Shown: piece after piece, positions 20,038 through 30,692 of the stretch | Layout of the letters: the number at the start of each line of letters is the position of its first letter | Position numbering within the stretch: the first letter of the stretch is position 1 | Assembly (NCBI GenBank): GCA_018806985.1 | Contig: JADANN010000401.1 | Span: 2,480,001 to 2,544,000 of the forward strand | Direction: 5' to 3' | DNA length: 64,000 nucleotides | Source: Angiostrongylus vasorum | Taxonomy: Eukaryota; Nematoda; Chromadorea; Rhabditida; Metastrongylidae | The notes under the pieces: generated by a model | Seen by the model: only the letters and a program-made list of their open reading frames with translations | Databases searched by the model: none | Told to the model about the DNA's origin: nothing | Position numbers and translations under genes: made by a program

Positions 20038-20198
20038 AGGAACAACGTATTTTGACGTAAGATACGAGCACAAAAAACAAGGAGCACAATAGCTAGTAAT
20101 TGGAAGCGCCTGCATCTGAATGGTACGTGGAAAGGAAGTCGATCAGTTGAATAGTACTGGTCGTAGGCCTCATAGTCCTTAATTTGTAGTTCTTGCAT
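20038..20198 (-). CDS. Lipase copy 2, exon 1 (start and signal-anchor)
   Basis: ATG at 20198 opens MQELQIKDYEAYDQYYSTDR, then basic FRCRRFQ and hydrophobic LLAIVLLVFCARI. An extra base relative to copy 1 after VLLVF changes the end of the helix and the exon phase. The start was chosen because no in-frame ATG lies closer to the helix. Confidence 0.6.
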
Positions 20199-20760
20199 CC
20201 ATAATTGCAGTTTTGAAGGAATCTCTATGGTCGGAACACATTTACGACTTATTCATTATTCCATTTGCTTTACTACATGCATTATTTAATACATGTGTTA
20301 CTAACAATGCCGTATTAATAATGCTAGCAGCTGTATGAACACATCGCTTCTCAGAACTTCCGATGTCACTTGTGATAGCAAGACCTTTTGTTAAAATAGT
20401 GACAACCAACACTTCAGTTATACCCTTAATCACTAACCAATGTAGCTAACAAGTTCTGAAGCACGGATACAGAAGAAAATATGACATACAATCCTGTCAA
20501 ATCCAAAACGTAACATTTCAGTCAATGTCAAAAGCAATTTAGCTCATAGATCACCCCTAATATGCCAACGTATGCCCAATGTTTTCGAAGCTTTAAGAGT
20601 TTCTGAGGACTATTTAGAAACATGTCTAAAAAAATCAAATGGAAGAAGCCACTGCGCAAGAAAACAGTGATGTAAAACGTAGAGTAAGCGGAAATATACG
20701 ATTGCTGACTTACATCTAAAATTAATGTTTTTAGGTCACTCTGTTATACTGACGGGACCA

Positions 20761-20844
20761 TTCGCTGGTAGGAATAACGTTGGTGGAGATGAAGCTGAAA
20801 GATTCGCTGGTAGGAATAACGTTGGTGGAGATGAAGCTGAAAGA
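20761..20844 (+). repeat. Two perfect 42-bp tandem units
   Basis: The unit beginning 'ttcgctggtaggaataac' occurs at 20761-20802 and again at 20803-20844. Unit 1 of the duplication has a single copy (about 7770-7811). The length is a multiple of three and keeps the local frame (FAGRNNVGGDEAER twice). Confidence 0.9.
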
Positions 20845-21874
20845 GGCATATGCGTCTTGATTGGAATCACATACAGTACCCAAATCAACGGTATCCAGGG
20901 AGGTGCTGTCAAACTAGCAGAAATGGCAAAACAGTTACAGTGGGAAATATTCCGAGACGGGCACGATTCTTTGAAAAAAACGAGTTATTTAAGTATTTTA
21001 ATTATTCATATGGACACAATGAAGTAAATACCCATAGAATTTCATATACTACAAATCCAAATACCTGTTACGATCAATATGGCACTAACGTGCCGATCTA
21101 CACGTCTTATTTTTAATGACTTTGTATAAAATTTTATTACTTACACGGAAGTAGCATTGCTCACTTTGTAGCCAGTTGATTATACAAAACCATAGTCGTG
21201 GGCCACGCGAGTCCTTCAATGGTTTTAAATTAATAAACAACGGTCACGCCTTTATATGAAGAGGAAAGCATATATTTAATGAACCCGGAAAATCAAAACA
21301 TGGTCTAAATCATCCTCTCAATAGAAGCGATCTAAGATAGAGAATATCAGCAGATGATAATATGAAAAATTGGAGGAATGATTCTCTCCCGAGGCTGTTA
21401 CTTGACATGAGAAACAAGAAACAAGGAAGGAAATGACTGCTCAAAGAGCTCACCATTGATTCCGGAGAGTCCAAGAATTATTGATCGATAGTCCTGTGAA
21501 TAATAACACGGCCGCGCCAGTGGGTAAACAATAAGAACGATCTGTTTTGTATAAACAGTGCTCAACCTAAACTTTTAAGGTTGGGAATTCCATATGAAGC
21601 CTATCAATTCGACAATCTAAAGAAGTATGAATACTGAAATAATCTTGGAGCATGGCGAAGGTGATTAGAATGGTGGGATTAAAGCAAAGAAAGTATTAAT
21701 GTTGAGCTCTGAAAATTCTCTGGAACAGTAGAAATTACTATCAGTGTGTAAAAGTTCAGTAACTGATGAATGAAATAATAATGCCACTCGTCTACAAGAG
21801 GAAACACGGTAATATCTGAAGTAAACTTGTTACTAGTGGTGATCAACTGACAACATATTTGAATCACTGAACTG

Positions 21875-24310
21875 TTCACTGAATCGTCGTAGGAAAATAC
21901 AAGCTTAGTTCATTCATTTAATCTGTACGCTGCTTTTATAGAGAACATTCACCACCAACATAGGAATGTTCTCTACGTAAAACATTATGAATACTGTGTC
22001 CGTTGACCTTGCTCCTATTTTCTATATTGGTGTGTGTTTCTGGTCCTCTTGTAACCATTTTAAGTCTATCATCGCATCTTCTCTTAATTGCCTCTTAGCC
22101 ACTATCTCACGCAATTACTTCGCAAGTGGCTGGAAAGGGATTCTACAATTTCTTCCAACAAGCTACTCTTCTTTGTCCGACAGTTCGGGCACTGAATCAG
22201 CAGCAGTCAGCGGAATGTACTTTCCAGCATCTGCCGTCCCAAAGAAGTTTCCGAACGCGCAGCTGCGTCCTTTCACATGCAGTCCTATCAGATGGAGCTA
22301 GTAGAAAAACATTTAGAACCTCTCTCTAGGCACTGTCTTTAATTCCCTCCGACAAAGCTCCACCCACGATGGGAGGAATTCAAGCAGCCCGGGACTCGTC
22401 TGAAAGTGTTCGTAGCGTTCGGTTGAGTCCGGTCCTTCTGTTCCTCAGTGTCCTAATTCCAGTATCCACCTAACTCTCTTCAGTTGCTCGCTTGCTCTCA
22501 CTTCAGTCTCACTCGTATATACTCACCTAACCTCCATGCCAGATATTATTATTGTACAGTTGTTACTACTATAAACCATTGTAACCCAAACTGGAGGTTG
22601 TTCACGACAGAAAAAGACCCGCGTGGCAGCTACAAGAACCAATATTTACAACGACTTGGTATTCATATAAAGTTGGACTCAACGCTGCCACAGCCTTGAA
22701 ACTATTCGATCTCTATTTAAATGTGAGGAAAAGAAAAGAATAGAAAAGAGAACGAGAAAAAAAATAAAAAGGAAATAGGGAGCCGTTAACTATAAAGGAC
22801 TTTAGGGCGAATACAGTGTAGACGATTGAGTTCGTGTGTTAACAGGTCTAGGCTATTACACTGGACACCAAATCGAAAAAAGCGTTAAATGAGGACAGTT
22901 GAAAATAACTGAGTTATCGGAGTACATAAATAACTCTAAGTTGATAAAAAATTTACATTTCTGGAAGAATAGAAGATGTCATGAAATTATGAGGTTTTCA
23001 GGCTGTGACCTCAATGAATGAACGATATCTTCTAGATGAATCAAACAGATTCAATGCATCCAACACAACACTATCTTTCAACGTCTGTTGCATGTTCTAT
23101 TCTTGGCAACCGCTGCAACAACCACAAGGATTTCAACATATTCTCGACGATGCGTATCGATGTCAATGCATTTTGTGCGAAATTGGCGACCGTATCCGAC
23201 TTCAAACTAGAAAATCTTAGCTCACACTAAACTTTTTGGAAGCCTACAAACACTATCAAAATCTCTATATCTTGGGACGTACTTCTCTTGTGAGTTCTGA
23301 TTTTGGACAACGAAACGAGTTTATTCCGCTTTTTCCTTTGCTCCTTGTATTTCGAAAACGAAACGAATTGAACAATAGAAATCTCGTTTATCACGATGGA
23401 TAGTGTTCCCCAAAGTGTTTCCGACTGTTGCTATGATTCCGGATTTTTTTGAAGGCATAAATCTAATTCCCAATTTGTTGAGAATTTTAATTTTAAGAAA
23501 CTTGAAATTGAAAAAAATATTTACAATAATACAGTATAACCTTTAAAGCGATAGATCGAAGTCTCTTCTACAAATCTGTAAAGTTCTCTGATCTTTGGCT
23601 ATGCTATTGATGAAGAAATCATCATTTACTTTTGAAAAAACCAGCTTCGTCCCGAATGTGGTGAATACGTTGACACCTCAGTCAGACACCTGTCAAAGGT
23701 TCCTTCGTGAAAAACGCTTCAACTAAAACGCTTTTGCAAGAAAAATGGCTGTTCTGAAATCCTATTTACAAGCAACCCCATACTGAGCAGCTGTTGCCGT
23801 AAAGAAAACAATTGGAGAGACTTTAGTGATGCCCCTTAAGACACTAGGTGAAGCAGATGAAATACGACCTACCTTGGAATGACGTATAAAGCCCAATCCT
23901 CTTATATGAGGTAATTCTTCTCTTCTAGAAGGCAGTTCGGATCTCACGATATATCATGATATTCTTTAAGAGGGAACAGTCCATGATAAAGGATTTCGCG
24001 ACAATGCCTAGTGATTTCAATGCAGCGCGCTTCTGACAACAACCTGGATACCCTCCTCTGCAGCAGAAACACCGAAAACCACTCGATACCGCTTGTTGGC
24101 GTTGTTCATTCGGTTACGAAGACAAACAAATAAGTTGTAGTAATTTTCACGGTGACAAAAATGGCAGTCAGAAAAAAATCCATCTTAAGACCTTGTCATT
24201 TTTTTTCGAGTTTACATTTCCACAATCATTCATCAATCATTTTTCAGTTTTAGAATTTTTTTCCAGGCAAAGCTAGGTTTCAGTTCCTAAAAATAGTCAG
24301 ATATTACGGG
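21875..24310. other. Long spacer upstream of lipase copy 2
   Basis: Several short frames exist, for example overlapping ones at 23005-23230, but none shows a recognisable domain, splice pattern or match elsewhere in the window. A purine-rich tract lies at about 22.72-22.79 kb. I see no supported gene. Confidence 0.3.
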
Positions 24311-24314
24311 TAAG

Positions 24315-24602
24315 GGCGCGGGCGCGTGCAGCGCAGTGGTCGGAGTCGTCCTGCAACACACACATAGGATCGATCCTCGTGCCGGTGGCTCACCAAGCCT
24401 TCCATCCCTCCGGCGTCGACAGACTGGTACCAGACCTGTCTGGGAGGATAGCAGCACTGGCTCGATACATCAGTAGGCCACCGCGAGCCGTTGTAAAAGC
24501 CAGATATGCATTCAATCACCTCCAAACGATGCTTAGTGAAGTCGAATGCATTGCACATCCTCTCAGGGATTGATCAACGCCGAGAACTTTATCCTTATCC
24601 TT
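24315..24602 (+). repeat. SINE family 1 copy
   Basis: Box-A-like 'gcagcgcagtggtcgga', box-B-like 'ggatcgatcctcg', then the body with 'ctggtaccagacctgtctg', 'tgcattcaatcacctcc' and 'ggattgatcaacgccgaga'. Confidence 0.75.
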
Positions 24603-24624
24603 CTAAAAAGAAAGAAGGATAAAG

Positions 24625-25440
24625 CATGTTAACAACTTATTTCATTATGAAACCTTAAACTCTAAGTAACCTAAAACTGGTGGCGAACCGGGTACACAGG
24701 AATCCTCCGTAGGAATATGGACAAAAACAATGTTTTCAGAGAGGGAGGTAAAGAGAGAGAGAGATTATATGCTATCCGGATTCTCAACGATGACCGATCG
24801 CATAAGCATCAAGCCAACAAGAAAGCAAACGACTACTAAAAGAATTACTGCTACTTCGTAACAACAGGTCATATTGAACCAAACCACAGCTGCAAAATTC
24901 GTTGAAATGTCATGAGAATGAAAAGTCCTGTAACATATTATTGTAACCGATTCCACGTGGACGTTCACTTTTATGGAAAAAACAAGCTGTGGTAGAACCT
25001 AGGAGAAACCCCAGGTGTCCCAACCAGATGCAAGAAAATCCTTTATGAGCTACTGTTCTTCTTGAATTCATTTAATTACTTCTTTTAATCATTCTTTAAC
25101 AATGCCACGATCATCGTGAACGACGAGACAGTCAAGACACCGTCTTGTTAAAAACGTTTACCAACTCTCGAGAATATTTTCAACGAGCTAGGGAAAAAAA
25201 ATTATGGAAGTCACTGGCAGTTTTACCAAAGAACTGTAAAAAAGGATAGAAATTATAGAGGACAATCTATACGTTTCTTTTCTTCACATTAACAATCGCA
25301 TCGTTCATAAAACGTCAAAAACCAGTTAAGCAGCATGAAAACTTAGCGATTTCGATGACGACCCAGGTAGAATGAATCTTAACAAGAATGAGAAGAAGTT
25401 CGTGACAAACGGCCAGACTCCGCGTGTTTCTTCTACACTT
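24625..25440. other. Spacer, nothing recognised
   Basis: A/T-rich DNA with a short GA run near 24.75 kb. No ORF, RNA or repeat match was seen. Confidence 0.3.
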
Positions 25441-25442
25441 AG

Positions 25443-25733
25443 TGAACGAACATATTTGAATATGTATTCTTTCTTTGATGAGCTTACACGAGGTTGATAA
25501 ATATGTTTATTTCCGGCTAACGTTTCGACGTCTTCGTCTTTATCAGAGCCGATGATCCGAATCGATAGTCCGCGCTTGTTGTTCGTATCGATGTGAAGCA
25601 TGTTCAAATACTTCAACATTATGCTCTAATAGTGAACTGCAAAACAGCAGGTTGTTTGGAAAGCTTGCAAAAAATGGCAGAGCGGAGGAACGAAGTCCGA
25701 TTTAGGATTTATCCCCTCGATTGCATGGTTTTC
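25443..25733 (-). repeat. Inverted copy of the 290-bp hammerhead repeat
   Basis: Reverse complement of 9846-10135 with few differences. The embedded hammerhead (25513-25552) carries a core change. The plus-strand frame starting at 25593 continues into unrelated sequence at the repeat border near 25733. Confidence 0.75.
25513..25552 (-). ncRNA. Hammerhead motif with G8 substitution
   Basis: Identical layout to the intact copy at 10028-10067 (CGGCT/AGCCG stem I, GACG/CGTC stem II, GAAACGTT), but the core reads CTGATAA. The change hits G8, which is required for catalysis, so this copy should be inactive. Confidence 0.75.
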
Positions 25734-25897
25734 TCTGTCTTGAAGTACTTTCGAGTACCTGAACTCTTCATAAGAAGGGAACCTAGGGCAACACTTTTTT
25801 TTGTGTTCCATCACAACGAGTACTCCAACTATCGTATTCCACGAATGAAAGGGAAGTTTCGAGTTTGCAAACTAAAGTGTTCTCAAAACGACCCCCA

Positions 25898-26085
25898 CTG
25901 TGCATGGTGTGGTGGTGAACGGTGTGGTGAGTTAGCCATCGGAAAGGGTAACAGCACGTTCGTTCCACACCGCAGACACCTGCGGTCGGAGTTTTGCAAA
26001 TATCTCAGCACCATTGAAGTTATATTTCGCAGTATATACCCTGCCATTAAAAAGAGTAGGCAGTAACTATTAAGTTAAAATTGAG
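25898..26085 (+). repeat. SINE family 2 copy
   Basis: Head 'catggtgtggtggtgaacgg', a diverged box B, then 'gttttgcaaatatctcagca' and tail 'ataccctgccatt'. The reverse complement of the body recurs at 45.41-45.54 kb. Confidence 0.6.
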
Positions 26086-26441
26086 AAATCACAGTTTAAC
26101 TTCTTTTTTACTGCTTAATATTCTTGCCTATTTTATAATATCGGCGATTCAACTAAATGGGATATAAACTCGCCGAAAAGAATCGCGACGACTAGATGGT
26201 CAAGTATATTAGCGAAGATTTCGAACAAAATGTAAAATTACTTAAGTGCTTCAGTAGAGTTGAACTTCACAAGGCTAATCTGACGTGCAAAAAGGTCGAT
26301 CAAAACTGACGCCGCTTCGAATTGTTTGGTGACAATAGCTAGAAAATATTCAATTCCCGACTTTCATTTAACCTCGATATGGGATAATCAATGTTTTGGT
26401 TTACTGGTAAGCTTACACGAGGTTGTCACAATTCTTTATTA

Positions 26442-26470
26442 TGGCTAAGAGTTCGCCCTCTTGAGAGCCA
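26442..26470 (-). ncRNA. Truncated hammerhead remnant
   Basis: GGCTCTCAAGAGGGCGAA is followed directly by CTCTTAGCC. The GAAACG segment is deleted and G5 has become C. Inactive. Confidence 0.4.
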
Positions 26471-26621
26471 CGATATTTCGAGTCGAGAGTCCACAGCAGT
26501 TAATTCGGTTACTTCACTTTTTCGTCCAGTACTCCACTCTACTCGATTCGACTCGTTCGACTACGAAGACCAACATCATAAGAAGAAACAGCTGCTATGG
26601 ACAGTGAACACGATTCATCGT

Positions 26622-26657
26622 GGCTCCGATGAGGGCGAAAGTCCCAAAACGTTAGCC
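26622..26657 (+). ncRNA. Diverged hammerhead motif
   Basis: GGCT/AGCC stem I and a stem II GGGC-GAAA-GTCC are present, but the core is CCGATGA (U4 to C) and the GAA segment is altered. Probably inactive. Confidence 0.5.
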
Positions 26658-26814
26658 ATAATGAGGATTTGGAATCATTGACGAGACTGCCTTTGTATTA
26701 ACCTAGGCACTGATAAATAATAGTAATAATGGCAATAATGATAGAAAATAATAATGGCCATAATAAGCAAAAAATAATATAAGAAATGGTGATATAATGT
26801 GTTAATAATATTAC

Positions 26815-27090
26815 GAGCGCGTATGGCGCAGTGGTCGGAGGCAACACACGTGTGGAATCCATCCCCTAGCCCATCGCCCACCAAGCCGTCCATCCCTCCG
26901 TTGTAGGCATATTGGTACCAGACTTGTCTGGGAGGATAGCAACACTGCCTCGATACATCGATAGGCCACCGTGAGTCATTGTAAAGGCCAGATATGCATT
27001 CAATCACCTCCAAACGATGCTAAATGAGGGTCGAATGCATTGCGCACTCTTCAGGGGATTGAGCAACGCCGAGAGCTTTGTCCTTTAATA
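26815..27090 (+). repeat. SINE family 1 copy
   Basis: 'tatggcgcagtggtcggagg' box A, 'ggaatccatcccc' at the box B position, then the full body and the end 'gccgagagctttgtccttt'. Confidence 0.78.
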
Positions 27091-27149
27091 ATAATAGCAA
27101 AGTTCTAACGATCTCATGTAAGCTTATCAAAAATGCATGACAATCAGCT

Positions 27150-27435
27150 CCGCATGTAGAGCAGTGGTCAGAGGTACCGTGCTATACACACCTAGTCCTT
27201 GATTCAATTCCCATTCCCAAGGCTCATCAGGCCTCCCGTCACACCGAAGTCTCTAAACTGGTACTAGATCTGTATGGTAGCACGTTAAACCGATTTGATG
27301 GATTTCTAGGCAACCACATGGTACTGCATTGTACAGGTATGCATTCAATTACCTTTACGATGCTACGAATGTAGCGCAAGGCGCATCACGAAAGGGTTAA
27401 TTAGTGTTGCATCCTTGATGTCTTACCCTTTATGT
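27150..27435 (+). repeat. SINE family 1 copy, diverged
   Basis: 'tgtagagcagtggtcagagg' box A, 'gattcaattccc' box B, 'ctggtactagatctgt', 'tgcattcaattacctt'. Lies 60 bp after the previous copy in the same orientation. Confidence 0.65.
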
Positions 27436-27900
27436 GGGAGCCCCATGAAAGGTTATGTAAAGGTTGATGTTAACTGTAACCCAAGCAAAGCCGTTTGGTT
27501 TCAGATGTGCTCTATGGCATATTTCATGAATGGCCGGTGGACGACTGTTCTCAACGACCTAGCATGACATCGTCCCGAGACAACGGTGGAGTTGATTCAA
27601 GAACACATACGCTAGAGGAAAAAATGATGCACTTCATGTTACCACGATGAATTGTATCCACTTTCTTCACACTGTTATTTGAGCGATTAGGAAGTCAACT
27701 GAGATAAAGAGCGATAGGACGAGTGATCCTAAGAAAGACAAAAATGATAGTGGATTAATTTTACTCACTCCGCTTTTTTTTCTTCATGAGTCGCATTCAG
27801 TAGCATCGTAATTCGTCTGTGAGAAAGGTTGTTATTGCACATTCTTTTCACACAGCCCATGTTCACATCAGTGTGCGGATCCTAGCACTTCCATTCTATT
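27435..27900. other. Spacer, nothing recognised
   Basis: No convincing ORF, repeat or RNA gene. Confidence 0.3.
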
Positions 27901-27924
27901 CGTTCGCCGCATCTATTACTCACA

Positions 27925-28230
27925 AACGTCTTCGAGCTTTTTACGCATGCGTTCGGCTTTTGCTCGAGGATTTTCGTCGTCGTTGTTACTGCTATTGAAT
28001 ACTGGTAGAGTACAACCTCTTTCGCGTACTGGTATAGTCGTGTTAGAACGTTCCGATGAGGATTTAAGGGAGTGATGTAAAACGAGACAAGCTTGATAGC
28101 AATTTCCCAACCCCGGAAGATGGGAGGCTTGGCGAACCTCAGGTGGAGTAGAAACAGCACAGCATTCGTAACGATCAGCATCGCTGCCACTGCCTTATTC
28201 AACCTCTGAAATTGTTCTGTGGAGTCTTCA
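27925..28230 (-). CDS. Possible 3' exons of an unknown membrane protein
   Basis: On the minus strand, after acceptor 'caatttcag', RLNKAVAAMLIVTNAVLFLL forms a hydrophobic helix ending at a possible AG/GTTCGC donor. A further frame nearer the left ends with RAKAERMRKKLEDVCE and a stop. Between them lies a SINE fragment. No family was recognised and the exon joins are not proven. Confidence 0.25.
28087..28140 (-). repeat. SINE family 1 fragment
   Basis: Reads 'caagcctcccatcttccgg' and 'ggttgggaaattgctatc' on the minus strand, the central part of the family 1 body. Confidence 0.55.
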
Positions 28231-28341
28231 AATAGAAAAGAATCCTTATTTATATGTGTGCTCGAGTATTTTTTGCATATATGTGTGGACAACAAGCAAC
28301 AACTCTGGTCATTATTGTTCATAACTTAAGACCCGGAAAAG

Positions 28342-29515
28342 CTATCATTCACCTCTATCACCTGACCTACCATTGATCGCCGAGTGACTCTAGGGGGCAC
28401 CAGTAAATCCCTATTTCTCTCTGTCGCGTGCAAGAGTAGTCCAGTGGGTTCCGCTCGCTCTACGGACTCATCGGGCATCATATATTTCTTCTAGGCTCTT
28501 CGTGAAGAACTCTGACCATCGGGTCGGTGGTTTTCCTGCCGTACGTTTGACTTCCCGAGGAATCCAGTCACTAACGGCTCTTGTCCATCGGTTGTCATTC
28601 ATACGTATTATGTGTCCGCCTTATCTTAGACTGTTTGGCGTACAGAACGACATCTTCGATTTTTGATCGTGGTCGGAGTTTCGGATCCCTTCCCTTACTT
28701 GCATGACACGGGATACTCCTTGCATCGTCCTTTCGACTGCGCGTTCAACAACGCTGAGTGATTTTTCGTGCTGTTAACGTAGCGACCAGGTTTCTGACGC
28801 ATACGTTTAGGGCAGAAAGTACCATTGAGTCGAAAAGGTGGGCACTGAGTCGGATGTTTTTTGTCCTCTTCACTACATTCTCGATGCTCTTGAAAGCTCC
28901 CCCAAGCCGCTCGTTTCCTTCTGCTCAGCTCTGGAGCAAAGTCGTTTAACATGTTGATTTCCCGACCTAGATAGACATAACTGAAGCATTTGGAGATATT
29001 TATTCCGTTGACCGTTAATGGGAAACCAATCCGTTCGTCATGAACATCGTTTTTTAAGATTTAGTCGAAAACCAATCATTCCACAAGCGTTATCAAACTC
29101 GGCTTGCACTCGTTTCTCCTGGCTAAATGCTTAGCGTCATGAAAACCATGTTTTCAACAAAACGAAGATGATATGATTACCCACCATCCATTTTCACTCC
29201 CATGTTGTCCTTTTCCAGTGTTCGCATGACGTTCTAGACGGTGGCGGTAAATAATTTTGGCGAGGTGGTATCGCCCTGTCTAACACCTCTTTTTACCGTC
29301 AATCTTAATATCATTATAGAATGCTGTTATTCTGGTTGTGAAATTTACATATAATTCACGAAGAAACTCTATTAACCGAGGGAGGACAAATGGCTGTACA
29401 GGGCTTCCATGACTGCTTTCATCACAACAAAGCGAAAAAATTTTCTTTAAATTGATGAAAGTGAGAAAGAGCAGTCTCCTTGTGTCCTCACGATACTTCA
29501 ACGAGTCTTATTGTC
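28342..29515 (-). mobile_element. RTE-clade LINE, 5'-truncated relic
   Basis: On the minus strand, decayed reverse transcriptase words appear in order: LTFINLKKIFS, EFLRELYVNFTTRITAFYND, a GKKRCxxGD-like stretch, APELSRRKRAAWGSF, then a C-terminal region and the 3' end with 'gagtcactcggcgatcaa'. The 5' half (endonuclease) is absent. Several frameshifts. Confidence 0.75.
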
Positions 29516-29576
29516 ATGTGGATGTGATGAGACGACAATGTCGATTCCCCTTTATTTCATGTGAGGGCAGAAGGAC

Positions 29577-29860
29577 TTGGATATTAAAGAGAAACGAGTA
29601 ATAATCGCGAATGACTTTCTCCATTACCTTCCTGGAAGCCGCAACTTTTCCGCCTTGACGTCAGAGTGCACCTATCTTGGCTTTGTAATTGGCGAAGCTT
29701 TGGTGGGATTTCGAATCCTTTTCCTAGGCTCTACAGTAACTGTGCTCTTCTCTCTTTAAGGTCATTACGAAATGAATTCAAAGAACTCGTGAAGGCAGCT
29801 GCAAAAAAATTTATCCAAAGTGTTGATACTCCACTAGCCACAACCGTGGCAAATTCTTAG
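29577..29860 (+). pseudogene. Possible fragment of a membrane-receptor exon, frameshifted
   Basis: Frame one gives a hydrophobic ECTYLGFVIGEALVGFRILF and LGSTVTVLFSL. A one-base shift near 29750 leads to RSLRNEFKELVKAAAKKFIQ and a stop. A last helix followed by a basic amphipathic helix recalls TM7 and helix 8 of seven-helix receptors, but no signature motif is present. Confidence 0.25.
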
Positions 29861-29864
29861 ACAC

Positions 29865-30495
29865 AGAAGATGATAAACTCTTCATTTGGTGTTATGTTAT
29901 GTTATGATTGTCAGCTATAAAATTGCTCATGACTAGCAAGAAACAATGCTGACCTGATTATCACTCAAGCAAGGACTACACTTAGACTGTTATAAAGATT
30001 GGATCCCTCATTATCCTATCAGGAGCAGATAATTTATAACTTAAATACCTGTACAAATTTATTGATCCGATAAGAATAAACATTCTCAGATCCATAGGGG
30101 ATAAATCATGAACAACAACTTAGAACAATGCTTCATTAAGAACACACGAAGTTCACCACTCAATGAGATTGATCCTACGTATTTCCTCTAAGGATTACAG
30201 CAGTTACTATGCTGAAAAACAAAAACTAGAAGAATCTGGAACATTTACGAGAGTACGGTATTGTAGCTTTAATTTCTGCTAACATTGTTATAACAGAGGT
30301 AAGATAGAATGCATTAATGAACCTATACAATTATCTATTAATAAAAAGAAGTAGAATCTTCTTCTTCAGATCCTTTGTTCTGCTGTTAAGAAAGCCTTAA
30401 GTGTGCAATGGAGTGAAAAGAGGCTTCCTTCTGATAACGATGCTCAGTGATTCTTAAGACCAACAAACTCAATATCAAAATTGGTAACTATCATA
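29865..30495. other. Spacer downstream of the receptor gene
   Basis: A/T-rich. The region just below 30497 should contain the receptor 3' UTR and poly(A) signal on the minus strand. No clear AATAAA-type signal was assigned. Confidence 0.3.
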
Positions 30496-30496
30496 A

Positions 30497-30692
30497 TCAT
30501 AGATTTACTTCGTCATTGGCATGGAAAAAATTTCGAATATCCGATCGAATTACTGGATTACAGAAGAAGTAAATCAATATACGTATGGCTGAAGTGAACA
30601 TATAGACAAATGAAACGGAATCCGAGAAAAATGTATGGAATGTTGACGAGAGTAATGGATCCTCCGTGTCATGTAATAGTGGATGATCGGAT
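30497..30692 (-). CDS. Receptor exon 7: TM7, tail and stop
   Basis: Acceptor 'tgattttttcag'. Starts in phase 2 with RSDHPLLHDTEDPLL, then SDSVSFVYMFTSAIRIL and IYFFCNPVIRSDIRNFF, ending DEVNL and TGA at 30499-30497. Confidence 0.85.

Larger units (their letters stand above)
11707..20198 (-). pseudogene. Phospholipase-B-like GDSL/SGNH lipase, copy 2 (pseudogene)
   Basis: Seven exons match copy 1: ATG at 20198, block I MGDSITA at about 19.57-19.6 kb, and block III IFIGAND at about 13.06 kb. The lesions are a TGA stop replacing the TGG Trp codon in exon 7, an extra base in exon 1, an extra base in micro-exon 2, and a lost G at the exon 3 donor (GCAAGTTTC instead of CCAGGTTTT). Together they break phase at several junctions. 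Exon 8 is absent because the duplicated block ends near 11.6 kb. Exons 4 to 6 remain open and well conserved, so some lesions may be recent. Confidence 0.82.
11560..21875. repeat. Tandem segmental duplication, unit 2
   Basis: Second unit of the lipase duplication, collinear with 1040-8870. It has gained a ribozyme-bearing foldback (11940-12715) and an RTE element (13.66-16.45 kb), and carries an extra partial intron repeat at 16.68-16.88 kb. Confidence 0.85.
26400..26690. mobile_element. Short foldback with hammerhead-derived ends
   Basis: The left end 'cttacacgaggttgt' with a decayed minus-strand motif (26442-26470) is opposed by a plus-strand motif (26622-26657) and 'gaggatttgg' at the right. 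Between them lies 'actcgattcgactcg', as in the larger family members. About 290 bp, non-coding. Confidence 0.55.

Noticed and set aside
23005..23230. Two overlapping plus-strand frames near 23.1 kb
   Set aside because: No domain, no splice context, and both frames are similarly open, which suggests chance.
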